A DNA stretch of 64,000 nucleotides. Source: Pseudomonas sp. CFBP13508 (GTDB taxonomy: Bacteria > Pseudomonadota > Gammaproteobacteria > Pseudomonadales > Pseudomonadaceae). Positions 8,990 through 17,415 of this stretch are shown here, piece after piece. Below the pieces are notes generated by a model. That model saw only the letters and a program-made list of their open reading frames with translations, did not search any database and was not told where the DNA came from. The stretch is from assembly GCF_005233515.1 (NCBI RefSeq), contig NZ_QFZZ01000004.1, positions 1 to 64,000 on the forward strand. Direction: 5' to 3'. The first letter of the stretch is position 1, and every line of letters starts with the position of its first letter. The translations under genes were made by a program, and so were the position numbers.

Positions 8990-10399
8990 TCAACCCGCCG
9001 AACGACTGATCCGAATCCGCTTGCGCGCGCTGCGTGTCAGCCGGATCGACAGCATCAGCGCAGCGCAGCTCAAACCGACAATCAGACCCTGCCACAAACC
9101 GCTCGGGCCACGTGGCTCGCCGAGCCAGTCGGTCAGCCCCAACGCGTAACCCACCGGCAAACCAATCCCCCAGTAGGCGAACAGAGTCAGGATCATCGTC
9201 ACCCGAGTGTCCTGATAGCCACGCAGTGCGCCGGCGGCAGTCACCTGGATCGCATCGGAAAACTGGAACAGCGCCGAGTAGACAATCAGCATCGCGGCAA
9301 TGTGAATCACCGTTGGATCAGCGGTATAGATCGCCGCAATCGGCTCGCGCAGCGCCAGCATCAGGCTCGCCGACAGGCAGGCGTAGGCCAGCGCCGTGCC
9401 CATGCCGACTCCAGCGGCAAAACGTGCCTCTCGCGGTTCCTCGCGGCCCAGCGCCTGGCCGACACGCACGGTGACCGCCATGCCCAGCGAATAGGGAATC
9501 ATGAACACCAGGGAGCTGACGTTCAGCGCGATCTGATGCCCGGCCACCACCGTCGCGCCGAGGCTGCCGATCAGCAGGGCGATCACGGCGAAGATGCTCG
9601 ACTCGGCAAACACCGCGATGCCGATTGGCAAACCGATCGACAGCAGACGCTTGATCACCGCCCACTGCGGCCAGTCGAAGCGGCTGAACAATTCGCTCGA
9701 GCGATAGGCCGGCGCCCAGCGTTCGTAACCGGCCAGGCCCAGCGCCATCACCCACATTACGATCGCCGTGGCCCAGCCGCAGCCGACGCCGCCCATCGCA
9801 GGCACGCCGAAGTGGCCATAGATGAAGATGTAGTTCAGCGGAATGTTCAGCGCCAGACCGCACAGGCCCAACACCATGGCCGGGCGGGTGCGGCCGATGC
9901 CGTCACTGGTGCAACGCAATACGTGATAGAAGGCCACCGCTGGCAAGCCGCTGGCGATGCCGTGCAGATATTGCATGCACGGGCCGATCAACTCGGGATC
10001 GACCTTCATCAGGTGCAGCACAGGCTCGGCGGCGACCAGCATCGAGGTGGCGATCAATCCGACTACCAGTGCCAGCCACAACGCCTGACGCACGATCGGG
10101 CCGATCTCGCTGTGCTTGCCGGCGCCGAAACGCTGGGCGACTTTTGGTGTGGTGGCCAACAGGGTGCCGGTCATCAACAGAAACACCGGCACCCAGATCG
10201 AGTTGCCCAGCGCCACCGCCGCCAGATCCTTGGGCCCGACGCGCCCGGCCATCACCGCATCGACGAAGCCCATGGCCGTGGTCGCCAGTTGCGCGATGAT
10301 GATCGGCAGGGCGAGGGCGAGCAGGTTTTTCAACTCCAGGCGAATCCGCGCAAGGCGGCTCAGCGAGACGGCGACAGGTTGGTCAGTTACAGGGTTCAC
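8990..10399 (-). CDS. norM: MATE family multidrug/cation antiporter (NorM-like)
   Basis: A twelve-helix MATE transporter, 469 residues from the chosen start, which exports cationic drugs and toxic metabolites with Na+ or H+ influx. The family block LALPIIIAQLATTAMGFVDAVMAGRVGPKDLAAVALGNSIW at the first two helices and the repeated half starting near RLLSIGLPIGIAVFAESSIFA are clear. An ATG at 10441 also opens this frame, but it lies in GTAGAATGCGC, which looks like a -10 box, and has no ribosome binding site. The GTG at 10399 (MNPVTDQPV) gives a normal family length. Both starts remain possible. Substrate specificity cannot be read from the sequence. Confidence 0.88.
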   Translation of the reverse strand: MNPVTDQPVAVSLSRLARIRLELKNLLALALPIIIAQLATTAMGFVDAVMAGRVGPKDLAAVALGNSIWVPVFLLMTGTLLATTPKVAQRFGAGKHSEIGPIVRQALWLALVVGLIATSMLVAAEPVLHLMKVDPELIGPCMQYLHGIASGLPAVAFYHVLRCTSDGIGRTRPAMVLGLCGLALNIPLNYIFIYGHFGVPAMGGVGCGWATAIVMWVMALGLAGYERWAPAYRSSELFSRFDWPQWAVIKRLLSIGLPIGIAVFAESSIFAVIALLIGSLGATVVAGHQIALNVSSLVFMIPYSLGMAVTVRVGQALGREEPREARFAAGVGMGTALAYACLSASLMLALREPIAAIYTADPTVIHIAAMLIVYSALFQFSDAIQVTAAGALRGYQDTRVTMILTLFAYWGIGLPVGYALGLTDWLGEPRGPSGLWQGLIVGLSCAALMLSIRLTRSARKRIRISRSAG

Positions 10400-10559
10400 A
10401 GGCAAAGCGTCCAGAAAGTATTGATGCGCAGAGCGGCGCATTCTACGCCGCTGACGCCTCGGTCAGGAAAAATCCTCTGTTGCGCATTTGTAAGCGCAAA
10501 CCCTGCTGGCTGATCGACGCGTCAGCACCTAAACTGCCGATCCGCCCAAGGAGCCCGCC

Positions 10560-11705
10560 ATGCTGATTGTTGCCGACGAAAATATCCCGCTGCTCGATGC
10601 CTTTTTTGCCGGTTTCGGTGACATCCGCCGAGTGCCGGGCCGCTCCATTGACCGCGCGACGGTCGAGCAGGCCGATGTGTTGCTGGTGCGTTCGGTGACC
10701 AACGTCAATCGTGCGCTGCTTGAAGGCAGTAAGGTGCGCTTTGTCGGCACTTGCACCATCGGCACCGATCATCTGGATCTTGATTACTTCACCGAGGCCG
10801 GGATCTGCTGGTCGAGCGCGCCGGGTTGCAATGCCCGTGGCGTGGTCGATTACGTACTGGGCAGTCTGATGACACTGGCCGAAATCGAAGGCGTTGATCT
10901 GACTCAGCGCACATACGGCGTCGTCGGCGCCGGTGAAGTGGGGGGGCGCTTGATCAAGGTCCTGAAGGGCCTGGGTTGGAACGTCAAGGTTTGCGACCCG
11001 CCACGTCAGGCTGCCGAGGGCGGCGATTATGTCAGCCTTGAGCAGATCATCGAACAGTGCGACGTGATCAGCCTGCATACGCCTTTGACCCGCAGCGGCG
11101 ACTCTGCAACCTGGCACCTGTTCGATCAACAGCGTTTGCAGCAACTCAAGCAGGGTGCATGGTTGATCAACGCGGCGCGCGGCCCTGTGGTGGATAACGT
11201 TGCGCTACGTGAGGTGCTGCTGGAGCGCGAGGACCTGCAAGCGGTGCTCGACGTCTGGGAGAAGGAGCCGGAAGTCGACCCTGCGCTGGCCGAGCTCTGC
11301 TTATTGGCCACGCCACATATTGCCGGTTACAGCCTCGACGGCAAGCAACGCGGGACCGCGCAAATCTATCAAGCCTACTGCGCTTTCAGCGGCCAACCTG
11401 CAGTTATCCAGTTGAGTGATCTGTTGCCAGCGGCATGGTTGTCGGAGGTATCCCTGCACTGTGACAGCGACCCGGCGTGGGCGCTGGCGATGTTGTGCCG
11501 GGGCGTGTACGACCCGCGCCGCGATGATGCGGATTTCCGCCGCAGTCTAGTGGGAAATGTCGCTGAGCAGCGTGCGGCGTTTGACGCGTTGCGCAAGCAG
11601 TATCCGGTGCGACGCGAGATCGAAGGGCTGAAGGTGCGAATCGAAGGTGATGCGCCGGGGTTGCGGCAGATTGTTGAGGCGCTGGGGGCAACCCGTGTCC
11701 TGTAG
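10560..11705 (+). CDS. pdxB: 4-phosphoerythronate dehydrogenase
   Basis: A 381-residue D-isomer-specific 2-hydroxyacid dehydrogenase. It oxidises 4-phospho-D-erythronate in the DXP-dependent route to pyridoxal 5'-phosphate. The NAD-binding motif [12 protein letters not shown], the catalytic arginine/glutamate region ([22 protein letters not shown]) and the catalytic His of [12 protein letters not shown] are visible, and the extra C-terminal dimerisation domain typical of PdxB follows. AAGGAG seven bases before ATG supports the start. It is divergent from the MATE gene and ends just before a REP-like element. Confidence 0.96.
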   Translation: MLIVADENIPLLDAFFAGFGDIRRVPGRSIDRATVEQADVLLVRSVTNVNRALLEGSKVRFVGTCTIGTDHLDLDYFTEAGICWSSAPGCNARGVVDYVLGSLMTLAEIEGVDLTQRTYGVVGAGEVGGRLIKVLKGLGWNVKVCDPPRQAAEGGDYVSLEQIIEQCDVISLHTPLTRSGDSATWHLFDQQRLQQLKQGAWLINAARGPVVDNVALREVLLEREDLQAVLDVWEKEPEVDPALAELCLLATPHIAGYSLDGKQRGTAQIYQAYCAFSGQPAVIQLSDLLPAAWLSEVSLHCDSDPAWALAMLCRGVYDPRRDDADFRRSLVGNVAEQRAAFDALRKQYPVRREIEGLKVRIEGDAPGLRQIVEALGATRVL

Positions 11706-11789
11706 GAGCTGTCGAGTGAAACGAGGCTGCGATCTCTTGATCTTGCTTTTTGGAGATCAAAAGATCGCAGCCTTCGGCAGCTCCTACAC
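11700..11789. repeat. REP-like inverted repeat, GATCGCAGCC family
   Basis: TGTAGGAGCTG at the left and CAGCTCCTACA at the right are the ends. Inside, GGCTGCGATCTCTTGATCTT pairs with AGATCAAAAGATCGCAGCC. The element overlaps the last codons of pdxB and lies in a convergent gap. Confidence 0.88.
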
Positions 11790-11813
11790 GATTCGCAGCT
11801 AAATTACAGATAT

Positions 11814-11839
11814 AAAAAACCCGGCCAATCAGGGCCGGG
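11814..11839 (-). terminator. terminator of the small conserved gene
   Basis: Read on the minus strand, CCCGGCC and GGCCGGG pair around a six-base loop, followed by TTTTTT. Confidence 0.88.
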
Positions 11840-11859
11840 TCAGGAAGGCGTTGGCTGCA

Positions 11860-12039
11860 TCACTCTTGTTCGACAGGCTTGACCAATCGCTTCTCCAGTT
11901 CGCGGCAAGCGTCCTGGATCATGTCTTCAGTGATCGGTACTTCGCGGCCCTGCTCATCGATAATCGAGCAACCCAGAGACTGGTCGGGTTTGGTGCGGAT
12001 CACTTCAATCTTGTCTTCGCTGCTGTGTTGCAAGGACAT
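11860..12039 (-). CDS. small conserved Pseudomonas protein, function unknown
   Basis: A 59-residue acidic, soluble protein beginning MSLQHSSEDKIEVIRTKPDQ, followed by CSIIDEQGREVPITEDMIQDACRELEKRLVKP. The second half predicts one amphipathic helix. No enzyme motif, signal peptide or membrane segment is seen. The gene has a well-placed GAGGAG seven bases before the ATG and a strong intrinsic terminator 20 bp after the stop, which argues for a real, separately transcribed gene. From memory a similar small gene lies beside pdxB in P. aeruginosa. Confidence 0.75.
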   Translation of the reverse strand: MSLQHSSEDKIEVIRTKPDQSLGCSIIDEQGREVPITEDMIQDACRELEKRLVKPVEQE

Positions 12040-12297
12040 GGCCTGTCTCCTCATCAGGTTGTGTGCCTAAGTTAAAACCGCCACGTGACCAGGCTGTGAC
12101 AACTCCCTGCGGTCTGTCGGCGGGCGGCATCTCTACTCAAACAGAAATGACCGCTCGTCTCAACCGCAACCTTAGACCAATCGTTTCTAGCATCCGGACA
12201 TCCCGGGCATATTTAACCTGACTCATTGTGATTTACAGAGTTCCACCCCATCTGAGTCTGTAGGCTGGCCCGATCCATCTGCACAGACGTGAACTCC

Positions 12298-14082
12298 ATG
12301 ATCTCCATGCTTTCTTCCCGGCACCGGCGCGCCCTGCGCCTGACCAGTCATTTTCTCCTGCCGTACCGCTGGCATGCCTTCGGCGCTCTACTCGCGCTGA
12401 TCGTCACCGCCGGCATTACCCTGTCGATGGGGCAGGGCATCAAGTTGTTGGTAGACCAGGGTTTCATGACCCGTTCGCCGCATCTGCTCAATCAGTCGAT
12501 CGGCATTTTCATGCTGTTGGTGCTCGGGTTGGCGCTGGGCACCTTTGCCCGTTTCTATCTGGTGTCGTGGATAGGCGAGCGCGTGGTCGCCGACATTCGC
12601 CGTCAGGTGTTCAATCACTTGGTGTATCTGCATCCGGGCTTTTATGAGGACAACCGCAGCTCGGAAATCCAGTCGCGCCTGACCGCTGACACCACGCTGC
12701 TGCAGTCGGTGATCGGCTCGTCACTCTCGCTGTTCCTGCGCAATCTGCTGATGGTGATCGGCGGTGTGGTGCTGCTGTTCGTTACCAATCCGAAGTTGAC
12801 CAGCATTGTCGTGATTGCACTGCCGCTGGTGATCGCGCCGATCCTGATTTTCGGCCGCCGCGTGCGCAATCTGTCGCGCCAGAGCCAGGATCGCATCGCC
12901 GATATCGGCAGTTACGTGTCGGAAACCCTCGGCCAGATCAAAACCGTGCAGGCCTACAACCACCAGGTGCAGGACGAGCAGCGTTTCGCATCGACCGTCG
13001 AGCAGGCGTTCGAAACCGCGCGCAAACGGATCTTCCAGCGGGCGTGGCTGATCACGCTGGTGATCGTGCTGGTGCTTGGCGCGGTGGCGGTGATGTTGTG
13101 GGTCGGCGGCATGGACGTTATGGCCGGGCGTATCTCGGCCGGGGAATTGGCGGCATTCGTTTTCTACAGCCTGATTGTCGGCAGTGCGTTCGGTACGCTG
13201 AGCGAAGTGATCGGAGAGCTGCAACGCGCTGCGGGTGCTGCTGAACGCATCGCGGAATTGCTGCGCTCGGAAAACATCATCCAGCCACCGTCGACCGGAC
13301 TGGTCACTTTGCCAGCGCGAGTCAAAGGAGAACTTGAACTGCGCGACGTGCGTTTTTCCTACCCGTCGCGTCCGCAAAGCTACGCAGTTGATGGCTTGAG
13401 TCTGACGGTGAGGGCGGGCGAAACCCTGGCGTTGGTGGGGCCGTCGGGCGCTGGCAAGTCCACGGTCTACGACTTGTTACTGCGCTTCTACGATCCATGC
13501 GAGGGGCAGATTCTCCTCGATGGCGTGCCGCTGACCAGCCTTGACCCGCTGGATCTGCGCCGCTGTTTCGCCCTGGTCTCGCAAACCCCTGCATTGTTCT
13601 TCGGCAGTGTGGAGGACAACATCCGCTACGGCTGCCCGACGGCCACGCTTGAACAGGTCAAGGAAGCTGCGCGAATTGCCCACGCCCACGACTTCATCGA
13701 ACAAATGCTGGACGGCTATCAGACTCATCTCGGCGACGGCGGCCTCGGGTTGTCCGGCGGTCAGCGCCAACGTCTGGCCATCGCCCGCGCCTTGCTGGTA
13801 GACGCGCCGATCCTGCTCTTGGACGAAGCCACCAGTGCCCTCGACGCCCAGAGCGAGCATCTGATCCAGCAAGCCCTGCCAACGCTGATGGAAAACCGCA
13901 CCACGTTGGTCATCGCGCACCGACTGGCCACGGTGAAGAACGCTGATCGGATTGCAGTGATGGATCAAGGCAAGCTGGTAGCGGTGGGGACACATCAGCA
14001 ATTGATCGCCAGCAATCCGCTGTACGCACGGCTGGCGGCGTTGCAGTTTAATGATGGTTATGAGGCGACTAAACAGAACTGA
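12298..14082 (+). CDS. ABC exporter, fused membrane and ATPase domains
   Basis: A 594-residue half-transporter of the MsbA/LmrA type that works as a homodimer in the inner membrane. The N-terminal six-helix domain (about residues 20-310) begins LLPYRWHAFGALLALIVTAG. The nucleotide-binding domain has Walker A GPSGAGKST, signature LSGGQRQRLAIARALL, Walker B ILLLDEATSALD and the H-loop LVIAHRL. The substrate is unknown; lipid, peptide or drug export are all possible. No strong ribosome binding site marks the start; GTG at 12289 and ATG at 12307 are alternatives. The stop overlaps the ATG-like start of the Fic frame at 14082, so the two genes may be co-transcribed. Confidence 0.9.
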   Translation: MISMLSSRHRRALRLTSHFLLPYRWHAFGALLALIVTAGITLSMGQGIKLLVDQGFMTRSPHLLNQSIGIFMLLVLGLALGTFARFYLVSWIGERVVADIRRQVFNHLVYLHPGFYEDNRSSEIQSRLTADTTLLQSVIGSSLSLFLRNLLMVIGGVVLLFVTNPKLTSIVVIALPLVIAPILIFGRRVRNLSRQSQDRIADIGSYVSETLGQIKTVQAYNHQVQDEQRFASTVEQAFETARKRIFQRAWLITLVIVLVLGAVAVMLWVGGMDVMAGRISAGELAAFVFYSLIVGSAFGTLSEVIGELQRAAGAAERIAELLRSENIIQPPSTGLVTLPARVKGELELRDVRFSYPSRPQSYAVDGLSLTVRAGETLALVGPSGAGKSTVYDLLLRFYDPCEGQILLDGVPLTSLDPLDLRRCFALVSQTPALFFGSVEDNIRYGCPTATLEQVKEAARIAHAHDFIEQMLDGYQTHLGDGGLGLSGGQRQRLAIARALLVDAPILLLDEATSALDAQSEHLIQQALPTLMENRTTLVIAHRLATVKNADRIAVMDQGKLVAVGTHQQLIASNPLYARLAALQFNDGYEATKQN

Positions 14083-14138
14083 TGCATGGCGCCAACATCG
14101 GGCATCATTACGAACTGCATGATTTCCAGGATGAGGAT

Positions 14139-15167
14139 ATGAGTCGTTATCAGCCGCCGCTGACCCTGACTGCACGAATGATTACGCTGATCGCCGAAAT
14201 CAGCGAACAGATAGGTCAACTCCTGGCTGTGGACGATAGTAGGCAGACGCCTCAGCTGCGTCGAAGCAATCGAATCCGTACGATTCAGGCTTCGCTGGCT
14301 ATCGAAAACAATACATTGAGTGTTGAACAGGTCACTGCGGTCATTGCCGGGCGGCGTGTCTTGGGGCTGCCCAAAGAGATACAGGAAGTTCATAACGCTT
14401 TCGAGGCTTATGAGTCGATGGCCGCTTGGGATCCGGCCAGCAAGGCTGATCTTTTGCGGGCCCACGAGCTATTGATGAAAGGTTTGATCGAGGATTGCGG
14501 GCAACTGCGCCGTACGGGCGTTGGCATCTATCGAGGCGATCAGTTGGTGCATATGGCGCCGCCGCCGAGTCGGATTGCGCATTTGATCGATGACCTCTTG
14601 GCATGGCTTGGCTCATCCGATTGGCATCCGCTGATCATCAGCTGTGTCTTCCATTACGAATTCGAGTTCATTCATCCTTTCGCGGATGGAAATGGGAGGA
14701 TGGGGCGTCTCTGGCAAACGCTGATTCTAAGTCAGTGGCGACCGGTGCTTGCCTACTTGCCAGTTGAGGCGGTTATCCGGGATCAGCAGGATGCCTATTA
14801 CGCTGCGCTCTCGACAGCGGACCGGATGGCAGAATCGACGCCGTTTGTTGAATACATGCTTCAGGCGTTGAGTCTTGCACTGCGCGAGGCCGTTGAAAGT
14901 GAGCAAGCGGCCGACCCAGTAACCGACCCAGTAACCGACCCAGTAAGGAAGCTGTTGCAAACGTTGGATAACCGGGCGCTGAAAACCAGCGAGTTAATGG
15001 GCGAGTTGGGCCTTAGACATAAAGCGACATTCAGGTCCAACTACCTTAAACCCGCGCTGGCAGCGGGATTTGTACAAATGACGGACCCTCAGAGTCCGAA
15101 CAGTCCTGTTCAGAAATACCTGCTCACCGAGGCAGGCAAGCTCAAGGTCGCGCAGGAGAAGAGATAG
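14139..15167 (+). CDS. fic: Fic family protein (probable AMP/NMP transferase)
   Basis: A 342-residue class II-type Fic protein. The catalytic motif HPFADGNGRMGR starts at H179. An N-terminal inhibitory helix motif SLAIEN (S52, E56) matches the (S/T)xxxE(G/N) pattern that blocks ATP binding. Fic enzymes usually AMPylate a target hydroxyl. The C-terminus, after a linker that repeats TDPV, looks like a winged helix (RKLLQTLDNRALKTSELMGELGLRHK). ATG at 14139 has AGGA seven bases upstream and gives the usual N-terminus MSRYQPPLTL; an earlier ATG at 14082 lacks one. There is no adjacent antitoxin, so self-inhibition is likely. Confidence 0.9.
   Translation: MSRYQPPLTLTARMITLIAEISEQIGQLLAVDDSRQTPQLRRSNRIRTIQASLAIENNTLSVEQVTAVIAGRRVLGLPKEIQEVHNAFEAYESMAAWDPASKADLLRAHELLMKGLIEDCGQLRRTGVGIYRGDQLVHMAPPPSRIAHLIDDLLAWLGSSDWHPLIISCVFHYEFEFIHPFADGNGRMGRLWQTLILSQWRPVLAYLPVEAVIRDQQDAYYAALSTADRMAESTPFVEYMLQALSLALREAVESEQAADPVTDPVTDPVRKLLQTLDNRALKTSELMGELGLRHKATFRSNYLKPALAAGFVQMTDPQSPNSPVQKYLLTEAGKLKVAQEKR
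14913..14946 (+). repeat. in-frame 12-bp tandem repeat in fic
   Basis: GACCCAGTAACC occurs twice and is followed by a partial third copy, coding DPVTDPVTDPV (residues 259-269). Because the unit is a multiple of three, copy-number change would lengthen or shorten the linker between the Fic and winged-helix domains without a frameshift. Confidence 0.9.
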
Positions 15168-15181
15168 ATCTGCTGCACTTA

Positions 15182-15213
15182 AAAAATGCCCGCATTCCAG
15201 TGCGGGCATTTTT
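15182..15213. terminator. bidirectional terminator, fic / slt
   Basis: AAAAATGCCCGCA pairs with TGCGGGCATTTTT around TTCCAG. The flanking A and T runs serve both convergent genes. Confidence 0.93.
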
Positions 15214-15221
15214 GTTAAGCC

Positions 15222-15256
15222 AGATCAAAAGATCGCAGCCTTCGGCAGCTCCTACG
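15222..15256. repeat. single REP-like arm, GATCGCAGCC family
   Basis: One arm only (GATCAAAAGATCGCAGCC, then TTCGGCAGCTCCTACG), matching the right arm of the element at 11700. No partner arm was found nearby. Confidence 0.8.
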
Positions 15257-15272
15257 TAACCGGCATTACCGG

Positions 15273-17201
15273 TTACTGATCATCAAAATATCGCTCATGC
15301 CAATCCACCAGCGGCTGCGGCGAGTTGAGCTTCTGGCCGTAGATTACCGAGTACGACAGCACGTTCTGCACGTATTGCCGGGTTTCGTCGAAGGGGATGC
15401 TTTCCACCCAGACGTCGAAACTCAGGTGATCAGCGCCGCGCAGCCACTGGCGCACGCGGCCGGGGCCGGCGTTGTAGGCGGCGGAGGCGAGCACGCGGTT
15501 GCCGTTGAACTGGCTGTGTACCTGGCTGAGGTAAGCGGCGCCGAGCTGGATGTTCTTGTCCGGATCGAGTACTTGCTGGGGCGAGGCCAGTGGGATGCTG
15601 AACTTGCGCGCGGTTTCCTTGGCCGTGCCGGGCATCAATTGCATCAGACCGCTGGCGCCGACGCCGGAGCGGGCGTCGTCCATGAAGGCGCTTTCCTGCC
15701 GGGTGATGGCGAACACCCAGCTCGAATGCAGGCCGCGAACCTTGGCTTCACGCACGAGGGTATCGCGGTGCGCCATCGGGAAGCGGATGTCCAGATCGTC
15801 CCAGTACTGCGCCTGACTGATCGTGCGGATTGCCGGGAAGTACCACTTCAGGTCGTAGGCCAGTTTGGCCTGGGCGACCATTTCATCGCGGTTGAAATGC
15901 CGGCTGACGTGATACCACTCGCGGCGCCCGTCGACGATCTGCCCGCGTGCATGGAACTCCAGCGCGCGGCGAACCCCGGGGGTATTTCGCACTTTGTTGA
16001 TCAGCGCCTGGCTGAGCACCAGCGGTTTGTTGTTCAGCGAGTAAGGCGATTGTGAACGGTCTGCGGCGAGGAAGCCGTAGAAGTCGCGTTCCCGCGCCAG
16101 ATTCTTGTACAAGGTCAGCGCTTGCGGGTTTTGTGGCTCGGCCAGTTCCAGGCTGCGCGCCTGCCAGTAGCGCCAACGGTTGGTGGTGGCCAGGTCTTGC
16201 GGCAGACGTTTGGTCAGCTCATAGGCATCATTCCAGCGAGCCAGACGCAAGAGCAGGCGCAGGCGCCATTCCGAGACGGTGTTGTCGCGCAGCTCCGGAT
16301 CGTATTTGGTCATGACGTCCAGCGCGCGGCTGTCGAAGCGGCGCGCCAGGGTCAGGCCGATCTCGCGGGCGATCGCGACTTTTTCATCGCGTGAGAAATG
16401 CATGCTGCTGGCGTAACCGTCGAGCAGGGCCATGGCCTTGTCCGGGTCCTGTCGAGCAAGGCGGCGCAGGCCGAGGCTGACGACGTCGGACATCGGCTCG
16501 TCGGCCGGGGTGAAGCGCGACGGCTGATTGAGCAGTTCGGGTTTCTGCGCCACGTCGACCAGCAAGCGACCGCGCGGGGCGAGGGTGGTCAGGCCGTTGA
16601 TCAGGCTGTTGGCCAGCGGATAGTTGCGCGCCTGCGCGGCAAGTTTGGTGCGCTCCCAGCGTTTCTGCTCGGTGAGCTGGCCATCGGCGGCCCAGATGCC
16701 GAACAACGCGTCACACGCAGCCGGTTGCGATTTGCCGGTCAGCCAGAGTTTTTCCGCGTTGGCATAGCCTTCGGCTTTCTTGTCGTGGCTGATCTGGTAC
16801 TGCGCGTTGAGGCAGTCGAGTTCGGTGAAATTCAGCTTTGGATCGTAATACTTGACGAACGTCGCCCAGTCGCCGCGATCGGCCAGCCAGCGCAGCCAGC
16901 GCAGCTTCATCCAGTTGGCTTGCGGCAGGTCACCGTGTTCGGCGAGGAATTTCTCGATTTCCGCGTTGCTCGCGGTCTTCAGACGCGCGGTCAGTTCGTC
17001 GTAGGCCAGATACGGTTCCAGCGGATAATCGGCCAGCGCCTGGCTGTAACGGAAATACGGGCCGGTATCACCCTTGGCCAAGGCGCGCTTGGCTTCATCG
17101 TAATACTGGCGTTGGGTGGACAAGTCCACCGCCTGGACGGATTGAGCGGCAGCGGCGGTAAGAAACAAGCAGGACAAAACACTGAAAAGGCGACTGCGCA
17201 T
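15273..17201 (-). CDS. slt: soluble lytic murein transglycosylase
   Basis: A 642-residue Slt70-type enzyme of the periplasm. It cleaves the MurNAc-GlcNAc bond with formation of a 1,6-anhydro ring during cell-wall turnover. The chosen start gives a signal peptide (MRSRLFSVLSCLFLTAAAAQ). A long alpha-superhelical region forms the doughnut. The C-terminal lysozyme-like domain has the catalytic E503 in ITRQESAFMDD, then GASGLMQLMPGTA and SAAYNAGPGRVRQW. The frame stays open to 17564, but that stretch has no signal-peptide character. The anhydro-products feed recycling by NagZ, also encoded in this window. Confidence 0.94.
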   Translation of the reverse strand: MRSRLFSVLSCLFLTAAAAQSVQAVDLSTQRQYYDEAKRALAKGDTGPYFRYSQALADYPLEPYLAYDELTARLKTASNAEIEKFLAEHGDLPQANWMKLRWLRWLADRGDWATFVKYYDPKLNFTELDCLNAQYQISHDKKAEGYANAEKLWLTGKSQPAACDALFGIWAADGQLTEQKRWERTKLAAQARNYPLANSLINGLTTLAPRGRLLVDVAQKPELLNQPSRFTPADEPMSDVVSLGLRRLARQDPDKAMALLDGYASSMHFSRDEKVAIAREIGLTLARRFDSRALDVMTKYDPELRDNTVSEWRLRLLLRLARWNDAYELTKRLPQDLATTNRWRYWQARSLELAEPQNPQALTLYKNLARERDFYGFLAADRSQSPYSLNNKPLVLSQALINKVRNTPGVRRALEFHARGQIVDGRREWYHVSRHFNRDEMVAQAKLAYDLKWYFPAIRTISQAQYWDDLDIRFPMAHRDTLVREAKVRGLHSSWVFAITRQESAFMDDARSGVGASGLMQLMPGTAKETARKFSIPLASPQQVLDPDKNIQLGAAYLSQVHSQFNGNRVLASAAYNAGPGRVRQWLRGADHLSFDVWVESIPFDETRQYVQNVLSYSVIYGQKLNSPQPLVDWHERYFDDQ

Positions 17202-17415
17202 GAGACATCCGGGCAGAGAAATCATGACAAGTGCAGACCGAAATCCGCACTGAATTGCCTGTAGCTTAGCCTTTTGCCAGCAAGCGGCGAAAGCTTTGCG
17301 CGCCTCGCTGCACAAGTTCGCAACAAATGTTGTGCAGAGTGCTTCGACAGACAAATTGCCGGCCTGCTGACGCCTCAAGTCAGGTAGAATGCGCGCCCGG
17401 TTTTTGGAGAAGCTC

